64,000 nucleotides of DNA from Wocania_A spongiicola. GTDB taxonomy: Bacteria; Bacteroidota; Bacteroidia; Flavobacteriales; Flavobacteriaceae. Positions 45,101 to 53,057 of the stretch are shown one piece after another. Both the position numbers and the translations under genes were made by a program. The stretch covers positions 558,001 to 622,000 of the forward strand of contig NZ_JAMFLZ010000002.1 of assembly GCF_023502325.1 (NCBI RefSeq), written 5' to 3'. The notes below the pieces were generated by a model. The model had not been told where the DNA came from and made no database searches. It saw only the letters and a list, made by a program, of their open reading frames with translations. The stretch's first letter is position 1, and every line of letters starts with the position of its first letter.

Positions 45101-45540
45101 ACATACGTTTTGTCTCCAGATAAGCTTCTATCAAACTCATTAGCAGTTACAGTAATATTTGTATTGTTAACAAAGCGTTTTGCTGTTTCCTTGACCACAG
45201 CAAAGGCTTCAGGTAAGATATTGTTTAATGTTCCTTCAACAGCTTCATAAGATTCGTCTTCAATTTTATCAACTTCTTGATAAATATCTTCTCGCCTGTC
45301 TATATCTTCAGTAGCTTCAGCTTCTTTTAAAAGCGCCTCTTTTCTTTCATTAAAAGGTTTACGAGTTTCGGCAATTTTAGCTTTAAACTCAATAGTTTTT
45401 CCTCTCAACTCGTCATGCGATAAAGCTTCCAGAGCTGCTTCAAAAGTTTTAACTTTATCTACTATAGGCATTAAAGCTTTTACGTCTTGTTTTGATTTGT
45501 CTCCAACAAATACTTTTAGTACAGAATTTAAAAAACTCAT
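42187..45540 (-). CDS. secA: Preprotein translocase ATPase SecA
   Basis: 1117 residues, long compared with the roughly 900 of E. coli but usual in Bacteroidota, which carry insertions in nucleotide-binding domain 1 (about 345-470 here). It drives Sec export through SecYEG. Walker A is MQTGEGKTLVATLPV (about 192-206), DEAD-type VDEVDSVLVDDARTP (Walker B) follows, and the NBD2 signature RQLRGRAGRQGD is intact. The C-terminus ends GEWVLVED without the zinc-binding CxCxnCH tail, so it likely does not use the SecB-binding zinc motif. Monocistronic. Confidence 0.97.
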   Translation of the reverse strand: MSFLNSVLKVFVGDKSKQDVKALMPIVDKVKTFEAALEALSHDELRGKTIEFKAKIAETRKPFNERKEALLKEAEATEDIDRREDIYQEVDKIEDESYEAVEGTLNNILPEAFAVVKETAKRFVNNTNITVTANEFDRSLSGDKTYVTLDGDNASWANSWDAAGKPITWDMIHYDVQLIGGVAMHQGKIAEMQTGEGKTLVATLPVYLNALTGRGVHLVTVNDYLAKRDSAWMAPIFEFHGLSVDCIDYHQPNSEARIKAYNADITYGTNNEFGFDYLRDNMAHSPDDLVQRPHHYAIVDEVDSVLVDDARTPLIISGPIPKGDHHEFNELKPKVDDIVSVQRKYLTGVLAEAKKLIKEGDTKEGGFKLLRVYRGIPKNKALIKFLSEEGIKLLLQKTENFYMQDNNREMPKIDAELYYVIEEKNNQIELTDKGIDYLSGKDNPDFFVMPEIGIEVAKIEEQGLSAEEEANLKEDLFKEFGVKSERIHTLNQLLKAYALFEKDTQYVVMDNKVMIVDEQTGRIMDGRRYSDGLHQAIEAKENVKIEDATQTFATVTLQNYFRMYRKLSGMTGTAVTEAGEFWEIYKLDVVEIPTNRPIARDDREDLVYKTKREKYNAVIDEVTQLSQAGRPVLIGTTSVEISELLGKMLSIRKIPHNVLNAKQHKKEAEIVDEAGRTGQVTIATNMAGRGTDIKLSDEVKAAGGLAIVGTERHDSRRVDRQLRGRAGRQGDVGSSQFYVSLEDNLMRLFGSERIAKMMDRMGLKEGEVIQHSMISKSIERAQKKVEENNFGVRKRLLEYDDVMNAQREVVYKRRHHALFGERLRVDLANMIFDTSEGIAETNKGANDYKNFEFELIRYFSMSSPITEDEFGKLSAQDITSKIYNAAFDNYKEKMSRNADIAFPVIKNVYETQRDKFKRIVVPFTDGVKSLNVVTDLEKAYESGGKQLITDFEKNITLAIIDDAWKTHLRKMDELKQSVQLAVHEQKDPLLIYKFEAFELFKAMIDQVNKDVISFLFKGELPQETQDTIQEARARKKEKLNIQKDEIPNLDERSAQNRAAGNTQRQQEVVETIVRDRPKIGRNDRVTIKHVMNGENKTVKYKQAEPLIAKGEWVLVED

Positions 45541-45597
45541 GTGTTTATGTTTTATGTTTATCTAGGGTTTCCTAGTTATTTTTATTTAATTTTAAAA

Positions 45598-45670
45598 GAT
45601 TTCTGCTTTACAGAAATGACAATTTTAATTGATACCTCAAAGCAAAGCTTCTTGGGGATTTTGTCGACTT
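45598..45670. repeat. Hairpin-bearing fragment of the TGTCAT repeat family
   Basis: ATTTCTG (45599-45605) pairs with CAGAAAT (45611-45617) and runs into GACAATTTTAATTG, giving AAATGACA as in the copy at 23726. The right part (CAAAGCAAAGCTTCTTGGGG) is a separate A+T-poorer stretch also reminiscent of repeats in this family. Confidence 0.35.
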
Positions 45671-45704
45671 CAAAGATACATTTTGTTTAAAGATTAGGAC
45701 AAAA

Positions 45705-45729
45705 AAAAAGTCTCAAATCGAGACTTTTT
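45705..45729 (-). terminator. Intrinsic terminator of the DUF2795 gene (possibly bidirectional)
   Basis: AAAAAGTCTC and GAGACTTTTT pair around AAATC. On the minus strand nine T residues follow the stem. It lies 20 nt after the DUF2795 stop. Confidence 0.85.
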
Positions 45730-45748
45730 AACTATTCTTTATGCTTTA

Positions 45749-45970
45749 TTAATATTCATCCTCGTTCCAGAGGTAATCTTCATCTGTTGGATAATCTGAC
45801 CAAATTTCTTCAATCGAATCATACGAATCTCCTTCGTCCTCAATCGATTGTAAATTTTCTACAACTTCTAACGGTGCGCCAGTTCTAATAGCGTAATCTA
45901 TTAATTCGTCTTTGGTTGCTGGCCAAGGTGCATCACTTAAATAAGATGCTAATTCTAAAGTCCAATACAT
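45749..45970 (-). CDS. DUF2795 small acidic protein
   Basis: 73 residues. MYWTLELASYLSDAPWPATKDELIDYAIRTGAPLEVVENLQ is the hallmark of DUF2795, a short helical family of unknown function common in Bacteroidota. The C-terminal half is acidic and aromatic (EIWSDYPTDEDYLWNEDEY). Monocistronic, with a perfect -7 box upstream (minus strand, 45993-46000) and a strong terminator. Confidence 0.85.
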   Translation of the reverse strand: MYWTLELASYLSDAPWPATKDELIDYAIRTGAPLEVVENLQSIEDEGDSYDSIEEIWSDYPTDEDYLWNEDEY

Positions 45971-45992
45971 TTTTTATGCGTTTAATTTTTTG

Positions 45993-46000
45993 CAAAAATA
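45993..46000 (-). promoter_or_regulatory. -7 box of the DUF2795 gene
   Basis: On the minus strand TATTTTTG fits TAnnTTTG and ends 22 nt before the ATG at 45970. Confidence 0.6.
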
Positions 46001-46139
46001 AATTTTTAGTTTAAACAGACAAGAAAAAAATGAATTATTTAATCATTAATTTTAAGAACGTATTCTTTTGTACTCTAAACACTTGCAAATTTATTGTTGC
46101 TGTGTTAATAATATTAGCAATTTTTGTGGATGTTATTTT

Positions 46140-46311
46140 GGGCGTTACCACACCCTTTAGCTGCGCTCAGGGCAGGTGGTCGGGCTTTCCGCTATATCTT
46201 TTTAAAACGTTATTGCTAAAACTAAGCATAAGGTAATTAGCCAAATCAAAGTAATCACAATTTTTTATTTCATTTAAGTTTTAAAAAGGATGCTGCTGCA
46301 ATCCCTAACGC
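46140..46311 (-). repeat. GCGTTAGGGAT...GTAACGCCC interspersed repeat, copy B
   Basis: Read on the minus strand it opens GCGTTAGGGATTGCAGCAGC then ATCCTTTTT and closes AAAGATATAGCGGAAAGCCC then GACCACC and GGTAACGCCC. The end blocks match copy A (38464-38543) with a few changes, but the middle is about 90 bp longer and unrelated. Orientation is opposite to copy A. Confidence 0.75.
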
Positions 46312-46398
46312 TAACTAGTCTGCAGTTTTCGGTACTCAGCTAACAGTAATATGTTTTCCGCATACTTTTTCTTCAAACTTCTGTCTTCCGTATTCAAG

Positions 46399-46974
46399 CT
46401 AATCACTTTTCTCCGGAATCCACTTAATTTCATTTGCTTGTAAATCGTAAGACAACTTTCGTGCCAACACAAAAAGGTAGTCAGAAAGGCGGTTTAAGTA
46501 CGTTAAAGCATTGGCTTCAAAAGGTTCTAAATCGTTAAGTGCAGATGCTAAGCGTTCAGCTCTTCGGCACACGCAGCGTGCAATGTGACAGAATGACACG
46601 GTTTGATGCCCACCAGGTAGTACAAAATGCGTCATTGGTGGTAATTCACTGTTCATAGAATCCATTTCCTGTTCTAAACGCTCAATATTTTCGGAAGAAA
46701 TCTTTTCTATGTTTAAACGCTCTTTACCATTTTTTAAAACCGCTTTCTCAGGATCGGTTGCTAAAATAGCACCAACAGTAAATAGTCTATCTTGAACATG
46801 AATCAAAATATCTTTATAATGTTGATTGATATTTTGATCTCGAATTAAACCTAAATGTGAGTTTAGTTCATCAACCGTTCCGTAGCTTTCAATACGTATA
46901 TGATGTTTTGGTACACGTGTACCGCCAAATAATGCCGTGGTACCTTTATCTCCTGTTTTGGTGTAGATTTTCAT
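46399..46974 (-). CDS. Cob(I)alamin adenosyltransferase, PduO type
   Basis: 191 residues. It transfers adenosyl from ATP to cob(I)alamin, giving coenzyme B12. MKIYTKTGDKGTTALFGGTRVPK is the PduO-family P-loop-like ATP site. RIESYGTVDELNSHLG and the late CRRAERLASALNDLEP with RLSDYLFVLARKL are the conserved helices of the trimeric enzyme. Works with MeaB (36630) to supply adenosylcobalamin to methylmalonyl-CoA mutase, the main B12 enzyme of this phylum (inference). Monocistronic. Confidence 0.93.
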   Translation of the reverse strand: MKIYTKTGDKGTTALFGGTRVPKHHIRIESYGTVDELNSHLGLIRDQNINQHYKDILIHVQDRLFTVGAILATDPEKAVLKNGKERLNIEKISSENIERLEQEMDSMNSELPPMTHFVLPGGHQTVSFCHIARCVCRRAERLASALNDLEPFEANALTYLNRLSDYLFVLARKLSYDLQANEIKWIPEKSD

Positions 46975-47057
46975 TTGTTAATTGTCTCGCAAAGGCATAA
47001 AATACGCCAAGCTTTTTTCAAATTTAATGGAAACTTAACGACTTAACAACTAAACAC

Positions 47058-47828
47058 CTAAACTCTTATTGAGAAATGTTCTTTCACTTGTTCTTTTCTA
47101 AAAAAAACAAATCCCCAAAAAAAAGTATCAATGGTTACTGTTACTTTTTGGTGTTTTTTTATGGTTTCCCAAGCTTCTGTCATATCTTTTGACCAATAGA
47201 TATCATCAAAAATAAAAACAGAATTGTTATGAGTGGTTTCAAGTAATGTCTCAAAATAATTTAAAGTGGCATCTTTTTGATGATTACCATCAAAGAAAAT
47301 AAAATCGTAACGATTAGATGTAAACTCTTTAATAACAGCATCAAAATTGCCGTTAACTGTATTAATATTTTGTAACTTAAGCTTTTCGAAAGTTTCTTTT
47401 GAAAATTCAGAAATATTAGGGCAGCCTTCAATAGTTGTAAGGTTTGTTTTTGGGTTTGCTATATGCATTGCTTGTGTTGCAATACCCAAAGATGTGCCTA
47501 GTTCTAAAATATTTTCAAATTCAAAATAGTTAGTAAGTCTATATAAAAGTTTTGCTCTTTTATAAGTTGTACCTGCATTTTTTGCCATTTTAGAAATGGA
47601 TCGCTGGTTTTGTTTTAAAACATGAGAGCCAACACCCAAATCGGTAACAGAAAGTTTTGTTTTGTTTTTTAGAAGAGCTTTTTTATAGTTTAAAATACTT
47701 TTATAACCATCATAATTTGTTTTATCATAAAAACACTTAGTAACCAAATTATATACAAAAGGAGAGTGTACACCATGTTGGTTCGTAGATTTTAATAGAA
47801 ATTTTATGTATTGAATTATTTGATACAC
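47058..47828 (-). CDS. SAM-dependent O-methyltransferase-like protein
   Basis: About 256 residues from a GTG at 47828, one base after the stop of the ABC-F gene. A longer frame starts at 47882 but would overlap the ABC-F gene by 53 bp, and only the part from VYQIIQYIKFLLKS resembles homologues I recall. The Rossmann signature is NILELGTSLGIATQAMHIAN (about 120-139), with an acidic strand end (TTIEG) and FIFFDGNHQKDATL. It is of the class I, type 24-like methyltransferase group; substrate unknown. Operon with the ABC-F gene. Confidence 0.78.
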   Translation of the reverse strand: MYQIIQYIKFLLKSTNQHGVHSPFVYNLVTKCFYDKTNYDGYKSILNYKKALLKNKTKLSVTDLGVGSHVLKQNQRSISKMAKNAGTTYKRAKLLYRLTNYFEFENILELGTSLGIATQAMHIANPKTNLTTIEGCPNISEFSKETFEKLKLQNINTVNGNFDAVIKEFTSNRYDFIFFDGNHQKDATLNYFETLLETTHNNSVFIFDDIYWSKDMTEAWETIKKHQKVTVTIDTFFWGFVFFRKEQVKEHFSIRV

Positions 47829-47829
47829 C

Positions 47830-49692
47830 TTATTCTTCAAGTTTTGCCGATAACTCAAACCAACGTTCTTCTTTTGCTTCAATAGTTTCTATAATGACTT
47901 GTAGTTCTTCAGACAACTTGTTAATTGCATCTTGAGATAAATCTGGATTATTAAATTTATTTTCCAATTCCTTTTTATCAAAAGCCAATGACTTTAATTT
48001 ACTCTCAATGTTATTAAGCTCTTTTTCCTCATTATAAGACAGCTTTTTAGCATCGTTTTGTTTCCAAGCATTTTTCTCTTTTTTATCTTCTGGTATTTTA
48101 GAAATTGCAGGTTGACTATCTTCATACACTCTGTAATCTGAATAGTTACCAGGAAAATCTTCAATAACACCGTCTCCTTTAAAAACAAAAAGATGATCGA
48201 CAACTTTATCCATAAAATAGCGATCATGAGACACGACAATTACACACCCAGGGAAATCTAAAAGAAAACCTTCTAGTACGTTTAATGTAACAATATCTAA
48301 ATCATTTGTAGGTTCATCAAGAATTAAAAAATTTGGATTCTGAATTAAAACCGTACATAAATATAAACGTTTGCGTTCACCACCACTTAGTTTTTCAACA
48401 AAATCATATTGTTTTTTTCTACTAAATAAAAAGCGTTCTAAAAGTTGCTGAGCACTAATTTGTCGTCCCTTTTTTAAGGGAATGTAATCGCCAAATTCTC
48501 GAATAACATCAATAACCTTTTGTTCTGGTTTAATGCGTATTCCACTTTGCGTGTAATAACCAAACTTAACTGTATCGCCTTTTATAACTTTACCAGAATC
48601 GGGTTGTGCGGTTTGGGTTAAAATGTTTAAGAAGGTAGTTTTACCTGTACCATTTTTTCCAATAATGCCAACACGTTCTCCTTTTTGAAAAGTATATTCA
48701 AATTTGTTAAGTATAGTTTTGTCTTTAAATGCCTTTGATACTTTATGAAACTCTAAAATTTTGCTACCAAGGCGTTCCATATTAAGTTCTAACTGAACTT
48801 CATGGTCGTTTCTGCGTTGATGTGCTCTGTGTTTTATATCAGCAAAGTCATCAATACGAGATTTCGATTTAGTGGTTCTAGCTTTTGGCTGCCTACGCAT
48901 CCATGCTAATTCCTTTTTAAAGAGTTGCTTCGCTTTACCAGTTTCAACAGCTTGCTGTTCAATTCTTGCATCACGCTTTTCAAGGTAATAAGAGTAATTA
49001 CCTTTGTAGCTGTGTAATTTACCTTCGTCTAACTCTATAATTTCATTACAAACACGTTCTAAAAAATAGCGATCATGCGTTACCATAAATAAAGTTATGT
49101 TTTCTTTTGCAAAAAAGGCTTCTAACCATTCAATCATTTCTAAATCTAAATGATTGGTAGGCTCGTCTAGAATTAATAAATCAGGCTTATTAATTAATGC
49201 ATTTGCAAGAGCCAAACGTTTTTTTTGACCTCCAGATAGGGTATTTATTTTTTGATCTAAATTTTCAAGTTTTAATTTGAAAAGTATTTGTTTGTAAAGT
49301 GTTTCAAAATCCCAAGCTTGATAACGCTCCATAGATTCAAAAGCGTTTTGATAAGCTTCGGAATCATCTGGGTTTAAAAGCGCTTTTTCGTAGCTTGAAA
49401 TAACTTTTAAAATAGGATTATCGCTTGCAAAAATAGTTTCTTCAATGTTTAAGGCTTCATCAAATTTTGGATCTTGAGAAAGAAAAGAAACCTTTATGTC
49501 TTTTCTGTAAATAACACTCCCAGAATCTGCTTGATCATTTCCAGAAAGGATATTTAGAATAGAAGTCTTACCTGTTCCGTTTTTAGCAACGAATGCTATT
49601 TTTTGATCTTTATGTATACTGAATGAAATATCTTGAAAGAGCGTTAATTCTCCGTAAGATTTCGATATGTTTTCAACTGTTAAATAATTCAA
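47830..49692 (-). CDS. ABC-F family ATPase (ribosome-associated)
   Basis: About 620 residues from a TTG at 49692; another in-frame TTG at 49710 is six codons upstream. Homologues begin MNYLTVENISKSYGE, which favours the inner one. Two ATPase cassettes lack membrane segments: Walker A FVAKNGTGKTS and GIIGKNGTGKTTFL, signatures LSGGQKKRLALANAL and LSGGERKRLYLC, Walker B LLILDEPTNHLDLE and FLILDEPTNDLDIV. A basic linker (MRRQPKARTTKSKSRIDDF) and C-terminal coiled coil are of the Uup/EttA type. These proteins act on ribosomes during translation. The methyltransferase gene follows. Confidence 0.93.
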   Translation of the reverse strand: MNYLTVENISKSYGELTLFQDISFSIHKDQKIAFVAKNGTGKTSILNILSGNDQADSGSVIYRKDIKVSFLSQDPKFDEALNIEETIFASDNPILKVISSYEKALLNPDDSEAYQNAFESMERYQAWDFETLYKQILFKLKLENLDQKINTLSGGQKKRLALANALINKPDLLILDEPTNHLDLEMIEWLEAFFAKENITLFMVTHDRYFLERVCNEIIELDEGKLHSYKGNYSYYLEKRDARIEQQAVETGKAKQLFKKELAWMRRQPKARTTKSKSRIDDFADIKHRAHQRRNDHEVQLELNMERLGSKILEFHKVSKAFKDKTILNKFEYTFQKGERVGIIGKNGTGKTTFLNILTQTAQPDSGKVIKGDTVKFGYYTQSGIRIKPEQKVIDVIREFGDYIPLKKGRQISAQQLLERFLFSRKKQYDFVEKLSGGERKRLYLCTVLIQNPNFLILDEPTNDLDIVTLNVLEGFLLDFPGCVIVVSHDRYFMDKVVDHLFVFKGDGVIEDFPGNYSDYRVYEDSQPAISKIPEDKKEKNAWKQNDAKKLSYNEEKELNNIESKLKSLAFDKKELENKFNNPDLSQDAINKLSEELQVIIETIEAKEERWFELSAKLEE

Positions 49693-49767
49693 CTGATATT
49701 TTTTCTGCAAATAACGGATAAAAAACCAAAAAAGCCGTTATAAGTTTTATTGTTCAAGACGAAAACT

Positions 49768-49775
49768 TATATTTG
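49768..49775 (+). promoter_or_regulatory. Promoter of the polysaccharide operon
   Basis: TATATTTG matches TAnnTTTG and ends 21 nt before the ATG at 49797. A TTG at 49750-49752 is 15 nt upstream, slightly closer than the usual 17-23. Confidence 0.6.
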
Positions 49776-49796
49776 TGATAAACATAAACTCCAATA

Positions 49797-50588
49797 ATGA
49801 AGCGACCAATCTTATATGTTATTGTTACAATTAGCTTTCTTTTATCTTCATGCATTACTAATAAAGATTTGGTTTATTTACAAGATAAAGGAACGGTTAT
49901 GAATGACTCCTTAATGATAAAAGAGCAATCAAAGCCATATAGAGTACAGGTAAATGATATTTTAAGTATTAATGTAAAAGCATTGGATGAAGAGCTTACA
50001 AGTATATTTAATCCAGTAAGTACAGAAAATGGTAACATTGGTAGTGAATCTTTATATTTTAATGGATTTACTATTGATTTACATGGAAATATTAAGTTTC
50101 CAATCTTAGGAGAGATTAGTGTTTTGGGGTTGACTATTAAAGAGGTTGAAGACAAAGTTAAAAAAGAACTGTTAAACCAATATTTTAAAGAAACTGCTCA
50201 GATTTTTGTTACAGTTAAGCTGGCAGGTTTACGTTATACAGTAACTGGTGAAGTAGGTAGTACGGGAGTTTTAACATTATATCAAGACCGTGTAAATATT
50301 ATCGAAGCTTTAGCTAATTCTGGTGACATAAAACCAACAGGAGATAGAACGGATGTTTTGATAGTAAGGCAATACCCAGATGGGCAAAGAATACATCACA
50401 TAGATTTAACTGATATTGCAGCAATGCAATCACCATATTATTATATCCAACCTAATGATATTATTTTAGTAAAACCATTAAAGCGTAAAGCTATAGGAGC
50501 TGGCGAAACAGCAACTCAAACATTAACTACTATAGCATCTATATTTTCTGTAGTTGTTTCAACTTACTTTTTGGTAAAAAATCTTTAA
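49797..50588 (+). CDS. Polysaccharide export lipoprotein, Wza-like
   Basis: 263 residues. Lipobox LLSSC (Cys19). The polysaccharide export domain (about 45-135: VQVNDILSINVKALDEE ... KFPILGEISVLGLT) is followed by a soluble ligand-binding beta-grasp (about 145-220: YTVTGEVGSTGVLTLY ... NDIILVKPLKRKA), and a C-terminal hydrophobic segment (about 240-262). It is shorter than E. coli Wza, as in most Bacteroidota. It forms the outer-membrane exit for capsule or exopolysaccharide. First gene of the long plus-strand locus, 8 bp before the Wzc-like kinase. Confidence 0.9.
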   Translation: MKRPILYVIVTISFLLSSCITNKDLVYLQDKGTVMNDSLMIKEQSKPYRVQVNDILSINVKALDEELTSIFNPVSTENGNIGSESLYFNGFTIDLHGNIKFPILGEISVLGLTIKEVEDKVKKELLNQYFKETAQIFVTVKLAGLRYTVTGEVGSTGVLTLYQDRVNIIEALANSGDIKPTGDRTDVLIVRQYPDGQRIHHIDLTDIAAMQSPYYYIQPNDIILVKPLKRKAIGAGETATQTLTTIASIFSVVVSTYFLVKNL

Positions 50589-50596
50589 GTTTACTT

Positions 50597-53044
50597 ATGA
50601 ATGATGAATTTGATGTAATAGAGTCACAATCGAAATTTGATATTAAATCCTTTTTATTTAAGGCTTTAAATTACTGGAAATTGTTTTTAATATGTCTTAT
50701 TATAGGTCTTATAATAGTTTATCAGCAAAACATAAGAAAGCAACAATCTTATAGGTTATCTACTCAAATATCTATTGAAGACGATAAAAACCCGCTATTT
50801 ACATCTAACACAAATTTAGTTTTTAATTGGGGAGGAGTTTCTAACAAAGTGCAAACTATGATAACCAGTTTGAAATCTCGATCTAACCATGAAAAAGTAG
50901 TTGATAATTTGAATTTTTACATAAGTTATTTAAAGCAATCTAGATTTAGAAAAGATGATGTTTATAAAGAAGCTCCTTTTAAAATTGAATCTATACCAAA
51001 TAAATATCAGCTACTAAACATACCAATAAAAGTCATTTTTATTGATGATAAAAATTTTGAGATTGAATATGCTTTTGACTCTGAGGCAGTAAGGGCTCAA
51101 AATTTTAGTGATAAATCTAAAGTAGATATAGATGTTGTTGTTGGGCAATTTAAGAAGCAATTTGCATTTGGAGAACCTGTAGTATTACCTTTTTTAAACT
51201 GTATTATTAATATTGCAGATGATAAAAAATGGAATAAGGAAGAAGAATATTTTTTTCAGTTTAATGACTTTAATAACGTAGTAGCTAACTATAAAAATAA
51301 ATTTAATATTAGTCATGCAAAAAACTCTTCAATAATAAATTTAAGCATCACCGATTTTAATAAAGGAAAAATAGTAGACTATTTGAATGAAACTGTACGG
51401 GTTTTAAGTGAAGACCAATTAAATAGGAAAAATCAATTTGTAACTAATACTATTAATTTTATTGATGATCAATTAGATAGAGTTAAACAAAACTTAAGTA
51501 CCAATGCAGATTCTTTAAACGATTACAGACAGAAAAATAAAATTTTTAATTTAGATGAAGAAAGTGTAAGTATTAATAGTAAACTAACAACTTTAGAGTT
51601 TGAAAAAGATGGAGTAAATAGAAAACTTGCTTACTATGCAAGTTTGAAAACCTATTTAGAAACTAGTAATAAATTTACCGAAGTACCAGCACCATCAATA
51701 GCAGGTATTGATGATGGTAATATACTTGCTAATATTGGAAAGATTAATTCGTTATCTGTTGAAAAATCTAAATTGGAGTACTCAGTAAGAAGCGAAGCCA
51801 CAATTTTTGATGATTTAAATAGAGAAATAGAAGGTTTAAAAACAGTATTGATAGAAAATATAAGCTCTGCTACAGCTGGTTTAAGAAGAGAATTGCAGTC
51901 AATAAACTCTAAAATAGCAATTGCTGATTCTAAAATAAGAAAGCTACCAATAGATCAGCAAAGACTTATAACGATACAACGACAATATTCGTTAAGTGAA
52001 CAAACTTATAATGTGTTTTTAGCTAAGCGTAGCGAAGCCGAAATAATTAAATCTGCTAGTGTTTCAGATATTTTAGTTATTGATCCGGCAAAAGATACAG
52101 GAGCAAAACCTATAGACCTAAACTTAAATTCTAGATACATATTTGCTCTTTTTGGAGGATTGTTTCCACCATTACTTCTGGCATTTTTAATGGTTTTATT
52201 TGATACTAAATTGCATAGTCCAGAAAGTATGCAAACTATTTCAAATATTCCGCTGTTAGGTGTAGTAGGAAAAAATAATACCGATAATAATTTAGCAGTT
52301 TATACAAAACCTAAATCTGCAGTTGCAGAATCATTTAGAGCAATTCGTTCAAGTTTACAATACATTTATAAAAAACACGATATTAATGGATCAAAAACTG
52401 TTTTAGTAACCTCTTCTGTTAGTGGAGAAGGAAAAACATTTTGTTCAATAAATATTGCTACAGTATTTGCATTGAGTGGAAAGAAAACAATTTTGGTAGG
52501 TTTAGATTTAAGAAAGCCTAAAATTTTTGGAGATTTTGATATAAAAAATGATATTGGTGCTGTGAATTACTTAATTGGTCAAAAAACTTTATCTGAAGTT
52601 ACACAAGCTACAAAAATTGATAACTTGTCTGTAATAACTTCTGGACCAATTCCTCCAAACCCTTCAGAGTTATTAATTAGTGAAACTATGAATGACTTTA
52701 TAGCTAAACTAAAAAAAACTTATGATTATATAGTTTTAGATTCCCCGCCAATTGGGCTAGTTGCTGACGCTTTAGAATTATTAGAGTACGCAGATGCATC
52801 ATTATACGTTGTACGACAAGATTATACTAAAAAGCCAATGTTAAGCCTTATTAATGATAAGTATAAAAAAGGCGAAGTAAAAAATATAAGTTTTCTGTAT
52901 AATTATTATAACTTGAAAAATAAATATGGCTATGGATATGGCTATGGATATGGCTATGGTGATTATGGAAATGGTTATCATGAAAATGAAAATATAAAAC
53001 CAAGTTTGTTGTCAAGAATAAAATCTTTCTTTAAGGTTATTTAA
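50597..53044 (+). CDS. Wzc-like polysaccharide co-polymerase and tyrosine autokinase
   Basis: 815 residues. Two membrane segments (about 28-46 and 513-534) bracket a large periplasmic, partly coiled-coil domain. The cytosolic kinase has Walker A SSVSGEGKT (about 607-616), Walker A' VGLDLRKPK (about 634) and Walker B YIVLDSPPIGL (about 712). The tail has a (Tyr-Gly) run, YGYGYGYGYGYG (about 777-788), then DYGNGY, the cluster that is trans-phosphorylated to control chain length and export. It is encoded by six copies of TATGGN (52925-52960). Confidence 0.93.
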   Translation: MNDEFDVIESQSKFDIKSFLFKALNYWKLFLICLIIGLIIVYQQNIRKQQSYRLSTQISIEDDKNPLFTSNTNLVFNWGGVSNKVQTMITSLKSRSNHEKVVDNLNFYISYLKQSRFRKDDVYKEAPFKIESIPNKYQLLNIPIKVIFIDDKNFEIEYAFDSEAVRAQNFSDKSKVDIDVVVGQFKKQFAFGEPVVLPFLNCIINIADDKKWNKEEEYFFQFNDFNNVVANYKNKFNISHAKNSSIINLSITDFNKGKIVDYLNETVRVLSEDQLNRKNQFVTNTINFIDDQLDRVKQNLSTNADSLNDYRQKNKIFNLDEESVSINSKLTTLEFEKDGVNRKLAYYASLKTYLETSNKFTEVPAPSIAGIDDGNILANIGKINSLSVEKSKLEYSVRSEATIFDDLNREIEGLKTVLIENISSATAGLRRELQSINSKIAIADSKIRKLPIDQQRLITIQRQYSLSEQTYNVFLAKRSEAEIIKSASVSDILVIDPAKDTGAKPIDLNLNSRYIFALFGGLFPPLLLAFLMVLFDTKLHSPESMQTISNIPLLGVVGKNNTDNNLAVYTKPKSAVAESFRAIRSSLQYIYKKHDINGSKTVLVTSSVSGEGKTFCSINIATVFALSGKKTILVGLDLRKPKIFGDFDIKNDIGAVNYLIGQKTLSEVTQATKIDNLSVITSGPIPPNPSELLISETMNDFIAKLKKTYDYIVLDSPPIGLVADALELLEYADASLYVVRQDYTKKPMLSLINDKYKKGEVKNISFLYNYYNLKNKYGYGYGYGYGYGDYGNGYHENENIKPSLLSRIKSFFKVI
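52925..52960 (+). repeat. Six-copy 6-bp repeat in the Wzc tyrosine tail
   Basis: TATGGC and TATGGA alternate, with a last TATGGT. Each unit encodes Tyr-Gly, so unit gain or loss is in frame and changes the number of phosphorylatable tyrosines. Confidence 0.85.
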
Positions 53045-53057
53045 ATAATATATAGAG

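Larger units (their letters stand above)
45971..46398. other. Intergenic region, 428 bp, mostly interspersed repeat
   Basis: It holds the promoter of the DUF2795 gene at its left edge and repeat copy B (46140-46311). A 68-codon plus-strand ORF (46030-46236) reads through the repeat and is not convincing. The last 90 bp show nothing. Confidence 0.55.

Noticed and set aside
46030..46236. 68-codon plus-strand ORF
   Set aside because: Half of it lies inside interspersed repeat copy B and its codons look unlike neighbours; it ends within the repeat region.
47829..47882. Longer start of the methyltransferase overlapping the ABC-F gene
   Set aside because: The extra residues are encoded by the ABC-F 3' end in another frame, and a GTG just after the stop fits the family start.
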